Part shown: positions 42,096-49,243 of the stretch, piece after piece
Position numbering within the stretch: the stretch's first letter is position 1
How the letters are laid out: each line of letters begins with the position of its first letter
Program-made: the position numbers and the translations under genes
Notes under the pieces: generated by a model
What the model was told of the DNA's origin: nothing
Databases searched by the model: none
What the model saw: only the letters and a program-made list of their open reading frames with translations
Source of the DNA: Streptosporangium becharense
GTDB lineage: Bacteria; Actinomycetota; Actinomycetes; Streptosporangiales; Streptosporangiaceae
Direction: 5' to 3'
Length of the DNA stretch: 64,000 nucleotides
Assembly (NCBI RefSeq): GCF_014204985.1
Contig: NZ_JACHMP010000001.1
Location: 6,696,001-6,760,000 of the forward strand

Positions 42096-42221
42096 GTGAA
42101 CGTGGCACCCGATGTCGGCATGACCCCGCAGGGCCGGGTCATCTGTCGTCGCATGCGTGTGTGCCGGAGCTCGGAGACGGCCGGCACGCGCGCCATGGCG
42201 CGCGCGTGTCGCATGTGCTGA
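42096..42221 (+). CDS. Cysteine-rich leader peptide ORF upstream of metNIQ
   Basis: A 41-codon ORF from GTG 42096 (shorter starts at GTG 42102, ATG 42120 or ATG 42153) with Cys at positions 17, 23, 38 and 41; it ends A-C-R-M-C-stop, the last sense codon being Cys. TATGTT at 42081-42086 could be a -10 placing the transcript start near the GTG. A perfect 18-bp palindrome (42187-42204) lies just before the terminal Cys codons. Short cysteine-codon ORFs act as cysteine-responsive attenuators in mycobacteria; the gene set downstream is a sulfur amino-acid transporter. A role as a functional small protein cannot be excluded. Confidence 0.6.
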   Translation: MNVAPDVGMTPQGRVICRRMRVCRSSETAGTRAMARACRMC

Positions 42222-42404
42222 GCGCCGCCCCGCCCGTTCCCGCCCAGAAGTCACGAAGGCCCGAGACCATGACCTGCCCCGCGGACGACCTCGTTCTGCG
42301 CCGCCTGAGCCACCTGCCGTTTCCCCCCGGCACCCGGTAGGCACCCGCCCGCCGGAAGCCGTGCCGTGAATTTCGTCGATGTCGTCGATGTTGGGAAGAC
42401 AGCA
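42222..42404 (+). promoter_or_regulatory. Leader between cysteine-rich ORF and metN
   Basis: A 183-nt spacer, with no further ORF of clear quality, links the leader peptide to metN. If the attenuation model is right this spacer carries the alternative RNA structures. I could not recognise the core of a SAM riboswitch in it. Confidence 0.4.
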
Positions 42405-43367
42405 GTGATCGAAGTGTCGGGCCTGCGCAAGGTCTATGAGGTCAAGGGCCGCAAGGCGGTGGTCGCCCTCGGCGGCGTCGACCTGCGCGTCCGCGAGGGG
42501 GAGATCTACGGTGTGCTCGGGCAGAGCGGTGCCGGCAAGAGCACGTTGTTGCGCTGCGTGAACCTCCTCGAGCGGCCCACCGAGGGCACCGTCTCGGTGG
42601 CCGGACGGGAGCTGACCACGCTGGGGGAGCGGGAACTGCGCGAGGCGCGCCAGCGGATCGGCATGATCCACCAGCACTTCGCCCTGCTGTCCTCCCGGAC
42701 GGTCGCGGGGAACGTGGCGTTTCCGCTGGAGGTCATGAAGGTCGGCAAGGCCGAGCGCGCCAGGCGTGTCGCCGAGCTGCTGGAGCTGGTCGGGCTGGCC
42801 GACAAGGCGAAGGCGCATCCCGGGCAGCTGTCCGGCGGGCAGAAGCAACGGGTGGGCATCGCCCGCGCGCTGGCGGGCAACCCCTCGGTCCTGCTGTCGG
42901 ACGAGGCCACCTCGGCGCTGGACCCGGGCACCACGCAGTCGATCCTCGCCCTGCTCAAGCGCCTCAACCGCGAGCTCGGCCTGACGATCCTGCTGATCAC
43001 CCACGAGATGTCCGTCGTCAAGGCGATCTGCGACTCGGTCGCCATCATGCGCGACGGTCTCATCGAGGAGTCCGGCACCATCCCCGAGCTGATCGCCCGG
43101 CCCGGCTCCCGGCTCGCCGCCGAGCTGTTCCCGCTGCCCGAGCCGGAGCCCGGCACCGTCACGGTCACTTTCACCGGGCAGGCCGACGAGCCGGTGGTCT
43201 CCCGGGTGGTCCGCAAGTTCGACGTCGACGTCAACATCCTCGGCGGGGCACTGGAGGAGGTGGCCGGTGTCGCGACCGGGCGCCTGCTCCTGCGTCTCAC
43301 CGGTGACGAGCGCGCCGCGGCGCTCACCTACCTGGCCGAGCGCGGCCTGCTGGTTCAGGAGGCGTGA
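42405..43367 (+). CDS. metN: Methionine ABC transporter ATP-binding protein
   Basis: A 320-residue ABC ATPase of the MetN type. Walker A is G-Q-S-G-A-G-K-S-T, the signature is L-S-G-G-Q-K-Q-R-V, and Walker B is L-L-S-D-E-A-T-S-A-L-D (S-D-E-A-T-S-A-L-D is typical of MetN). The C-terminal NIL domain, which senses methionine, is present (about residues 245-320). GTG 42405 gives the usual V-I-E-V-S-G-L start with GGGAAG 6 nt upstream; GTG 42366 adds 13 residues. It overlaps metI by a base. Sulfur-responsive control through the upstream cysteine ORF is suggested. Confidence 0.92.
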   Translation: MIEVSGLRKVYEVKGRKAVVALGGVDLRVREGEIYGVLGQSGAGKSTLLRCVNLLERPTEGTVSVAGRELTTLGERELREARQRIGMIHQHFALLSSRTVAGNVAFPLEVMKVGKAERARRVAELLELVGLADKAKAHPGQLSGGQKQRVGIARALAGNPSVLLSDEATSALDPGTTQSILALLKRLNRELGLTILLITHEMSVVKAICDSVAIMRDGLIEESGTIPELIARPGSRLAAELFPLPEPEPGTVTVTFTGQADEPVVSRVVRKFDVDVNILGGALEEVAGVATGRLLLRLTGDERAAALTYLAERGLLVQEA

Positions 43368-44023
43368 TGACCTGGGACGACATGCTTCCGCTGCTGCTGG
43401 AGTCGACCGGGCAGACCGTCGAGATGGTCCTGTGGTCGACCCTGTTCACCGTGGTCCTGGGGCTTCCGCTCGGGGTGGCGCTGGTCGTCACCGACCGCGG
43501 CGGGCTGTTCCCCTCGCCCGTGCTCAACCGGGTGCTCGGATTCGTGGTCAACGTCGGCCGCTCGCTGCCGTTCATCATCCTGATGATCGCGGTGATCCCG
43601 CTGACCAGGCTGATCGTCGGGACCACCATCGGCAGCAGCGCCTCGGTGGTCCCGCTGACCCTCGGCGCCGCGCCGTTCTTCGCCCGCCTGGTGGAGACCG
43701 CGCTACGTGAGGTGGGCAGGGACAAGGTTCAGGCGGCCCAGGCGATGGGGGCCAGCCGCTCGACCGTTGTGGCCAAGGTCCTGCTGCCGGAGGCGATGCC
43801 CGGTCTGATCGCCGGGCTCACGGTCACCGTGGTGGCGCTGATCTCGTACTCGGCGATGGCCGGGGCGATCGGCGGGGGCGGACTGGGAGACCTGGCCATC
43901 CGCTACGGCTACCACCGTTTCGAGACCACGCTCATGATCGTCACGGTCGTGGTGCTGGTCGTCGTGGTCCAGCTCGTGCAGACCCTGGGCGACATGGTGG
44001 CCCGCCGCCTCGCCCGTAACTGA
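43367..44023 (+). CDS. metI: Methionine ABC transporter permease
   Basis: A 218-residue permease with about five membrane helices and the EAA loop A-A-Q-A-M-G-A-S-R-S-T-V-V-A-K-V-L-L-P-E-A, the site that contacts MetN. AGGAGG lies 4 nt before ATG 43367, and the start overlaps the metN stop by one base. It imports methionine delivered by MetQ. Confidence 0.94.
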   Translation: MTWDDMLPLLLESTGQTVEMVLWSTLFTVVLGLPLGVALVVTDRGGLFPSPVLNRVLGFVVNVGRSLPFIILMIAVIPLTRLIVGTTIGSSASVVPLTLGAAPFFARLVETALREVGRDKVQAAQAMGASRSTVVAKVLLPEAMPGLIAGLTVTVVALISYSAMAGAIGGGGLGDLAIRYGYHRFETTLMIVTVVVLVVVVQLVQTLGDMVARRLARN

Positions 44024-44096
44024 ATCTCTCCCTTTCCTCCCGGGATCCGGCCACGAGCGGGATCCCGTGGCTTCTCATACCCACAAGGAGCGCATA

Positions 44097-44936
44097 ATGC
44101 GTAGATTGTCGGCTTTTACGGCTGTTGTAACAGCACTCGTCCTGACACTCGCCGCCTGCGGATCGGACGAGTCCACCTCCACCGCCGGCGGGGGAGCCGC
44201 CCCGGCCGGTGAGGTGCTCAGGGTCGGCGCGAGCCCGGTCCCGCACGCGGCGATCCTCACGTTCGTCAAGGACAAGCTCGCCGCCAAGGAGGGCCTGAAT
44301 CTGGAGATCGTCGAGTTCACCGACTACGTCCAGCCGAACGTGCAGCTCGACGAGGGCCAGCTCGGCGCCAACTACTTCCAGCACAAGCCGTACCTGGACG
44401 ATTTCAACGCCTCCAAGGGCACCAAGCTGAGCTTCGTCCAGCCGGTGCACCTGGAGCCGCTGGGGCTGTACTCCAAGAAGGTGACCGAGGCCGCCGCCCT
44501 GGGCCAGGGGGCCACCGTGGCCGTGCCGAACGACGCCACCAACCTCGGCCGGGCCCTGAAGCTGCTGGCCGACAACTCGCTGATCACGCTGAAGGACGGC
44601 GTCGGCACCGCCGCCACCGAGCGCGACGTGACCGGCAACCCCAAGGGGCTGAAGTTCCAGCCGCTGGAGGCCGCGCAGCTGCCCCGTTCCCTCCAGGACG
44701 TGGACGCCGCGGTGATCAACGGCAACTACGCCCTGGAGGGCGGCCTGAACCCGGCCTCCGACGCTCTGCTGGTGGAGAAGGCCGAGGGCAACCCGTACGC
44801 CAACGGCCTGGTGGTGGCCGTGGGCAAGGAGAAGGACCCGCGTGTGACCAAGCTCGCCGCGCTGCTCTCCGGGCCCGAGGTGAAGCAGTTCATCGAGCAG
44901 ACCTACAAGGGGGCGGTCATCCCCGCCACGAGCTGA
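44097..44936 (+). CDS. metQ: Methionine-binding lipoprotein
   Basis: A 279-residue NlpA/MetQ lipoprotein. A signal peptide with lipobox L-T-L-A-A-C (Cys near residue 21) is followed by the family motifs L-R-V-G-A-S-P-V-P-H-A, E-F-T-D-Y-V-Q-P-N and L-G-A-N-Y-F-Q-H-K-P-Y-L-D. AAGGAG precedes ATG 44097. It binds D/L-methionine outside the membrane and passes it to MetI. Confidence 0.95.
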   Translation: MRRLSAFTAVVTALVLTLAACGSDESTSTAGGGAAPAGEVLRVGASPVPHAAILTFVKDKLAAKEGLNLEIVEFTDYVQPNVQLDEGQLGANYFQHKPYLDDFNASKGTKLSFVQPVHLEPLGLYSKKVTEAAALGQGATVAVPNDATNLGRALKLLADNSLITLKDGVGTAATERDVTGNPKGLKFQPLEAAQLPRSLQDVDAAVINGNYALEGGLNPASDALLVEKAEGNPYANGLVVAVGKEKDPRVTKLAALLSGPEVKQFIEQTYKGAVIPATS

Positions 44937-45173
44937 CGCCGCCCGGGGGCGGGGCACGATGCGGAGGCGTGGGCGACGACGATCACGCCGCCCGCCGCCG
45001 TCCGGGAGCGAGGGGCCGTCGTCCGGCGCCGGGCGTCCGGCATCGGATGTCGGGTGCCCGGCGCTCGGCGCCGGGGGATCCGGTGTCCGTCGCCGGCCTC
45101 CCGGCGCGGGACGACCGACGGCGGATAAGTGAACACTTCTCAGCGAAGAGTGGGCCGAGTAATGTTCGGTTTC

Positions 45174-46712
45174 ATGCACCCGGGAGCCATCGCCGCAGTC
45201 TCGCCGGACAAGCCCGCTGTGATCATGGCGGGCTCCGGGCGGGTCGTGACCTATCGTGAGCTGGACGAGGAGTCCAACCGCCTTGCCCACCTCCTCCGCG
45301 CCGCCGGGCTCCGGCCGGGCGACCACATCGCCTTCATGCTGGAGAACCACCCGCTGTTCCTTGCGGTCGCCTGGGCGGCGCACCGCTCCGGCCTGTACTA
45401 CACCGCCATCAGCTCCCGGCTGAAGGCCGACGAACTCGCCTACATCGTCGACAACTGCGGGGCCCGGGTCTTCATCTCCTCCGCCGCCCTCGCCGAGGTG
45501 GCCGTCTCCATCACGGACGCCACGCCGGGGGTCGAGCGCAGGCTCATGCTGGACGGCGTCGCCCCCGGCTTCGACTCTTACGAGGAAGCCGTCGCGGCCC
45601 ACCCCGCCACACCCGTCGACGACGAGTGCCAGGGCGTGGACATGCTCTACTCCTCCGGCACCACCGGGCGGCCCAAGGGGGTCAAGCCGACGCTGTCGAA
45701 GGCGCCGCTGGACGTGCCCGGTCCGCTGCTCCAGCTCATCCAGTTCCTCTTCGCCCCCTCGGCCGACAGCGTCTACCTCTCCCCGGCGCCGCTCTACCAC
45801 GCGGCCCCGCTGCGCTACTGCCTGAGCTTCCAGCGTCTGGGTGCCACGATCGTCGTCATGGAGCGGTTCGACCCCGAACAGGCGCTCGCGCTCATCGAAA
45901 GACACCGGGTCACGCACTCGCAGTGGGTGCCGACCATGTTCATCAAGATGCTCAAGCTGCCCGAGGAGACCCGCGCCCGCTACGACCTCTCCGCCCTGAC
46001 GTGCGCCGTCCACGCCGCAGCCCCCTGCCCGGTCCCGGTCAAGGAACAGATGATCGACTGGTGGGGGCCGATAATCCACGAGTACTACGCGGGAACCGAG
46101 GGCAACGGCTTCCTCTATGTCGGCTCCGAAGACTGGCTCAAGCACAAGGGCACCGTCGGCCGCCCCCTGCTCGGGGTGACGCACATCTGCGACGAGGACG
46201 GCAACGAACTGCCGCCGGGCGAGCACGGCACCGTCTACTTCTCCGACGGCCCCGACTTCGTCTACCACGGTGACGAGGACAGGACGAGAGCCTCCCGCGA
46301 CCCGCGGGGACGAGGCTGGACCACCCTCGGCGACATCGGCTACCTCGACGAGGAGGGCTTCCTCTACCTCACCGACCGCCGCTCGTACATGATCATCTCT
46401 GGCGGGGTCAACGTCTACCCGCAGGAGGCCGAGAACGTCCTGGCCGTCCATCCGAAGGTGGCGGACGTGGCCGTCTTCGGCGTCCCCGACGAGGAGATGG
46501 GAGAGCAGGTCAAAGCAGTCGTCGAGCCGGTCTCCATGGACCTGGCCGGTCCGGAGCTGGAGGCCGAGCTGATCGAATACTGCCGGGCCCGGCTCGCGGC
46601 GTACAAGTGTCCCCGGTCGGTCGACTTCAGGCAGGAGCTCCCCCGCCATCCGACGGGAAAGCTCTACAAGCGCCTGCTCCGCGACGAGTACTGGCCCGCG
46701 AAGTCGTCCTGA
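45174..46712 (+). CDS. Acyl-CoA synthetase (AMP-forming, FadD-type)
   Basis: A 512-residue adenylate-forming enzyme. A3: Y-S-S-G-T-T-G-R-P-K-G-V (phosphate loop). A5: Y-Y-A-G-T-E-G-N. A7/A8: L-G-D-I-G-Y-L-D-E-E-G-F-L-Y-L-T-D-R and M-I-I-S-G-G-V-N-V-Y-P-Q-E. A10: P-T-G-K-L-Y-K-R. This fits a fatty or aromatic acyl-CoA ligase. ATG 45174 is preferred because TAATGT ends 7 nt before it (leaderless pattern) and M-H-P-G is a usual beginning; ATG 45162 and GTG 45129 are alternatives. It lies alone after metQ; the substrate is unknown. Confidence 0.88.
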   Translation: MHPGAIAAVSPDKPAVIMAGSGRVVTYRELDEESNRLAHLLRAAGLRPGDHIAFMLENHPLFLAVAWAAHRSGLYYTAISSRLKADELAYIVDNCGARVFISSAALAEVAVSITDATPGVERRLMLDGVAPGFDSYEEAVAAHPATPVDDECQGVDMLYSSGTTGRPKGVKPTLSKAPLDVPGPLLQLIQFLFAPSADSVYLSPAPLYHAAPLRYCLSFQRLGATIVVMERFDPEQALALIERHRVTHSQWVPTMFIKMLKLPEETRARYDLSALTCAVHAAAPCPVPVKEQMIDWWGPIIHEYYAGTEGNGFLYVGSEDWLKHKGTVGRPLLGVTHICDEDGNELPPGEHGTVYFSDGPDFVYHGDEDRTRASRDPRGRGWTTLGDIGYLDEEGFLYLTDRRSYMIISGGVNVYPQEAENVLAVHPKVADVAVFGVPDEEMGEQVKAVVEPVSMDLAGPELEAELIEYCRARLAAYKCPRSVDFRQELPRHPTGKLYKRLLRDEYWPAKSS

Positions 46713-46905
46713 CCCGCGGAGCCGGTGTCCCCGCACGGCCCGCTGATCCGGGCCGTCCCTGCGTCGGCTCCGGCTCCGGTGCGGCGAGGGCGGGTCCGTG
46801 GATTCTCCCGGGGCCCGGTAGCCGAGCGAGATGTCGTGTCCGTTGCGAGTGGTTGGCATGGGTGGCTGTTCCGGGGTTTTGGGGTGGATTGTCATGCGGA
46901 AGGCG

Positions 46906-46911
46906 TATAGT
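46906..46911 (+). promoter_or_regulatory. -10 element of probable leaderless transcript
   Basis: TATAGT ends 6 nt before the GTG at 46918, so transcription would start on or next to the start codon. The surrounding stretch is AT-richer than average and lacks a Shine-Dalgarno site. Confidence 0.5.
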
Positions 46912-46917
46912 GCGCGA

Positions 46918-47739
46918 GTGCATCCTCCGCAGGAACCCCAGCAGTGGCCGGGTCGACAGGACCAGCCGACCCGGCAGTTTCCGCAGGCCGGCCAACCCCA
47001 TCAGCCGTACGGGCAGCCGACCCACCAGTTTCCGCAGGGCGGTCAGCCCCATCAGCCGTACGGGCAGCCGACCCAGGCGTACCCGCAGGCCGGCCCGCAC
47101 TACCAGCAGGGGGGGCCGCCCCAGGGCTGGCAGCAGCCCCCGCTGGGTCCGCCGCCCGGGTGGCCCCAGGGCCCGCCCCAGCCGCCCAAGAAGCGCGGGT
47201 TCGGGCTCGCGGTGGCCGGTGGCGTGCTGCTCGTGCTCGCCCTGGTCGGTGGTGGCGTGGTCCTGCTGAACGGGGAGGACGCAGGCGCGTCCCGGCCGAC
47301 GGTGGCGAAGCCGAGCACGTCGGCCGGAGCCGGGCAGGACGAGAGGACCGCGGAACCGACGGAACCGACGGAACCGACGGCGGAGCCTACCGGGGAGCCG
47401 ACCGCCGGGTCCGTGCCGGAGCAGAGCCTCCAGCCCAGCACGCCACCCACCACTCAGCCCACCACGCAGCCCAGCGAGACGGCCGGCTCGGGGAACCAGA
47501 AGGGGCAGGAGGCCCTGTTCATAGCCGCGTTGCGGCAGAACAACGCGCTGCGGAACATCCCCAGCGTCAAGTTGATCCAGATCGGCAAGCAGATGTGCGC
47601 GTCCCTCGACGGCGGTAGCAGCTTGACGGACGTGGCGACCAGCGGTGCCGGCGGTCTGGAGTTGGAGTCGGCCGCCTACGTGGCGGGTGCGGCGATCGTC
47701 ACCCTGTGCCCCCGTCACCGGGACAAGATCCCCAACTAG
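46918..47739 (+). CDS. Pro/Gln-rich single-span membrane protein with DUF732-like end
   Basis: A 273-residue protein. A cytoplasmic Pro/Gln/Gly-rich N-terminus (residues 1-95) contains two 17-residue repeats (Q-F-P-Q-x-G-Q-P-H-Q-P-Y-G-Q-P-T). One membrane helix (G-L-A-V-A-G-G-V-L-L-V-L-A-L-V-G-G-G-V-V, about 100-120) follows, then a Thr/Pro/Glu-rich spacer. The extracytoplasmic end of about 75 residues has two Cys and resembles a DUF732-type helical domain (F-I-A-A-L-R-Q-N-N). GTG 46918 fits the leaderless -10. Function unknown. Confidence 0.78.
   Translation: MHPPQEPQQWPGRQDQPTRQFPQAGQPHQPYGQPTHQFPQGGQPHQPYGQPTQAYPQAGPHYQQGGPPQGWQQPPLGPPPGWPQGPPQPPKKRGFGLAVAGGVLLVLALVGGGVVLLNGEDAGASRPTVAKPSTSAGAGQDERTAEPTEPTEPTAEPTGEPTAGSVPEQSLQPSTPPTTQPTTQPSETAGSGNQKGQEALFIAALRQNNALRNIPSVKLIQIGKQMCASLDGGSSLTDVATSGAGGLELESAAYVAGAAIVTLCPRHRDKIPN
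46975..47076 (+). repeat. Two 51-bp tandem repeats (17 aa) in Pro/Gln-rich region
   Basis: Units 46975-47025 and 47026-47076 are nearly identical in frame; a partial third begins G-C-G-T-A-C-C-C-G-C-A-G-G at 47077. Confidence 0.9.
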
Positions 47740-47889
47740 GCCATGCGGTCCTGATCGGACGGTCCGAAGCCGGTGACCGGCCGTTCTCGGCCGCGGCCGG
47801 GCAGGCGGGACCGTCTTTCTCCGTCGGCCGGGGCGCCGGAGCCGGCCGGTCCCGGCGCAACGCCCCGGCACACACCCGGCCGTAGGTCT

Positions 47890-48069
47890 TCAGGGCCAGT
47901 GGACGCCGCGCCGCTCGCCGTGGCAACTGCCCATCCACCGGGAGTCGACGTAGAGGGTTCCGAACCCGCTGTCGACGGGGACGATCGGGCGACGGCAGGC
48001 GGCGCAGACCTGTTCGCCGCGCTTCCACATCTCGTGGAACTCCTCCCGGGTCGGCCGATGGCTTCTCAT
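47890..48069 (-). CDS. Small zinc-ribbon-like protein (59 aa)
   Basis: ATG 48069 (minus) opens a 59-codon gene with GC-rich third positions. It contains C-A-A-C at residues 22-25 and a further C-H at 49-50, which could bind Zn; the C-terminus is W-M-G-S-C-H-G-E-R-R-G-V-H-W-P. The motif F-H-E-M-W-K-R-G-E-Q precedes the cysteines. Its ATG overlaps the stop of the preceding small gene (ATGA). I do not recognise a family. Confidence 0.6.
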   Translation of the reverse strand: MRSHRPTREEFHEMWKRGEQVCAACRRPIVPVDSGFGTLYVDSRWMGSCHGERRGVHWP

Positions 48070-48197
48070 GCCTCGACCTGGGCCCGTTCGTCGCCGGTGA
48101 CGCGCCTCACGCCGAGCGCGCCGACCGTGGAGTCCAGGTCCCCGCGGGACAGGTGCCGACGGCGGGCGAGCGTGATGGCCGGCCTCTGCGGGGTCAT
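48066..48197 (-). CDS. Small basic protein (43 aa) in three-gene mini-operon
   Basis: ATG 48197 overlaps the stop of the first small gene and its own TGA overlaps the start of the third. The product is Arg-rich at its N-terminal half (A-R-R-R-H-L-S-R-G-D-L-D) and ends E-R-A-Q-V-E-A. The segment L-D-S-T-V-G-A-L-G-V-R-R-V looks like one helix. Function unknown; existence rests on the coupling pattern. Confidence 0.5.
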   Translation of the reverse strand: MTPQRPAITLARRRHLSRGDLDSTVGALGVRRVTGDERAQVEA

Positions 48198-48343
48198 GCG
48201 GCGCGCCGTCCGGGCCGGCCCTGCCTGACGGCCGCGATGACGCGGTCGGGTACGCCCTCCGTCTCCCGGGTGACCTCGATCCGGCCCGGCCGGCGGTGGA
48301 GAACGGCCGATGAGACGCCGTCGGGGAGTGCGTCGAAGCTCAT
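48194..48343 (-). CDS. Small protein (49 aa), first gene of mini-operon
   Basis: ATG 48343 opens M-S-F-D-A-L-P-D-G-V-S-S, then a beta-like segment R-I-E-V-T-R-E-T and a helix V-P-D-R-V-I-A-A-V-R-Q-G. The stop is overlapped by the next ATG. It is preceded by an AT-richer stretch (48344-48400) that could hold the promoter. No family recognised. Confidence 0.5.
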   Translation of the reverse strand: MSFDALPDGVSSAVLHRRPGRIEVTRETEGVPDRVIAAVRQGRPGRRAA

Positions 48344-48589
48344 GGCACGACGTTATGAACCGCCGGGTGTCATCCTCAACGAAGTTGCTTCAGGTTTCTC
48401 CACGACCGGCTGCCCGGCGAAACAGGTCCTGATGATCGGGCACCTGGTGAGAGGTGTGCTCCCGCTTCCCGTGCACCGTCGGCCGTGGAACGGTGCGCAC
48501 AAGTAATGAGCCAGCAAAGCAGACGCATGCCATGTATCTACTCGGGAAGGGGAGAGTCTTACCAAGACGGACATACAGAAGGGATGATC

Positions 48590-48766
48590 ATGGCTGCGCG
48601 CTACGTGCTCAAGAAGGCATCCAACGGTTACCGCTTCAACCTCGTCGCCCCCAACGGGCAGATCATCGCCACCAGCGAGTCCTACACGACGAAGGCGAAC
48701 GCCCTGGCGGGCATCGAGTCGGTCCGCGCCAACGCCGACGCGCCGGTCGACGACCAGACCGGCTGA
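48590..48766 (+). CDS. DUF1508 (YegP-like) small protein
   Basis: A 58-residue protein with a single DUF1508 unit: Y-V-L-K-K-A-S-N-G-Y-R-F-N-L-V-A-P-N-G-Q, then I-I-A-T-S-E-S-Y-T-T-K-A-N-A-L-A-G-I. E. coli YegP has two such units, so this is a half-length, probably dimeric, version. AAGGG lies 6 nt before ATG 48590. Function of the family is unclear. Confidence 0.9.
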   Translation: MAARYVLKKASNGYRFNLVAPNGQIIATSESYTTKANALAGIESVRANADAPVDDQTG

Positions 48767-49243
48767 CTCTGTGCCGCTTTCCAGTGGGGAGCGGACGACC
48801 GACGTCCCGGGTTCCGTATGCCCGGATCCCGCCCCCGGACGCGTCCGTGTCCTGGTTGCCGGCCTTGACCGGCGTGTCCCCGCCCCCGGCCGACGCGGCC
48901 GGCTCTTCGTCGATGAGGCGCCGGCGGGCCTCCTCCGGAACGTGCGGCCGGTCGGCCTCGGGGGCCGGGAGGGGGTTCCCGCTTCTCTTCGCCTGTCGAC
49001 TCCTTCCTCCTCTCCGGTCGTCGGCCCCTTCTCCCACATCCAGATCCGCAGGGGGCGGCGGAAACCCGTTCCGGATCTCCGACACCACCTCTGACCAGGG
49101 AAGATAAGACCACTGTCAGTGGAAGGCGATCAAGTCGATCATCCCCTTAGCCGGGTCTTACGCGCGGTGAGGCATTGTTTCTCATAGCCGGTGAGCACCG
49201 GTCTTGGCCCTGGGGATCCGGGGCGTAGGACATGGGGGAAGAC
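48767..49243. other. 477-bp gap between YegP-like gene and htrA
   Basis: No convincing gene. On the minus strand a frame from GTG 49088 to 48663 has good third-position GC and a plausible middle part (A-D-R-P-H-V-P-E-E-A-R-R-R-L-I-D-E-E-P), but it would overlap the YegP gene by about 100 bp. It may be a decayed or wrongly bounded small gene. The last 130 bp are less GC-rich and should carry the htrA promoter. Confidence 0.5.

Noticed and set aside
42222-42404. SAM riboswitch upstream of metNIQ
   Set aside because: Looked for because of the methionine genes, but the conserved core of a known SAM class was not recognisable by eye, whereas a cysteine-rich ORF is plain. A covariance-model search would settle it.
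43941-46895. Very long open frame (984 codons) on the minus strand across metQ and the acyl-CoA synthetase
   Set aside because: It is antisense to two well-supported genes and its translation is rich in Arg, Gly, Val and His with no domain; a shadow of high-GC codon bias.
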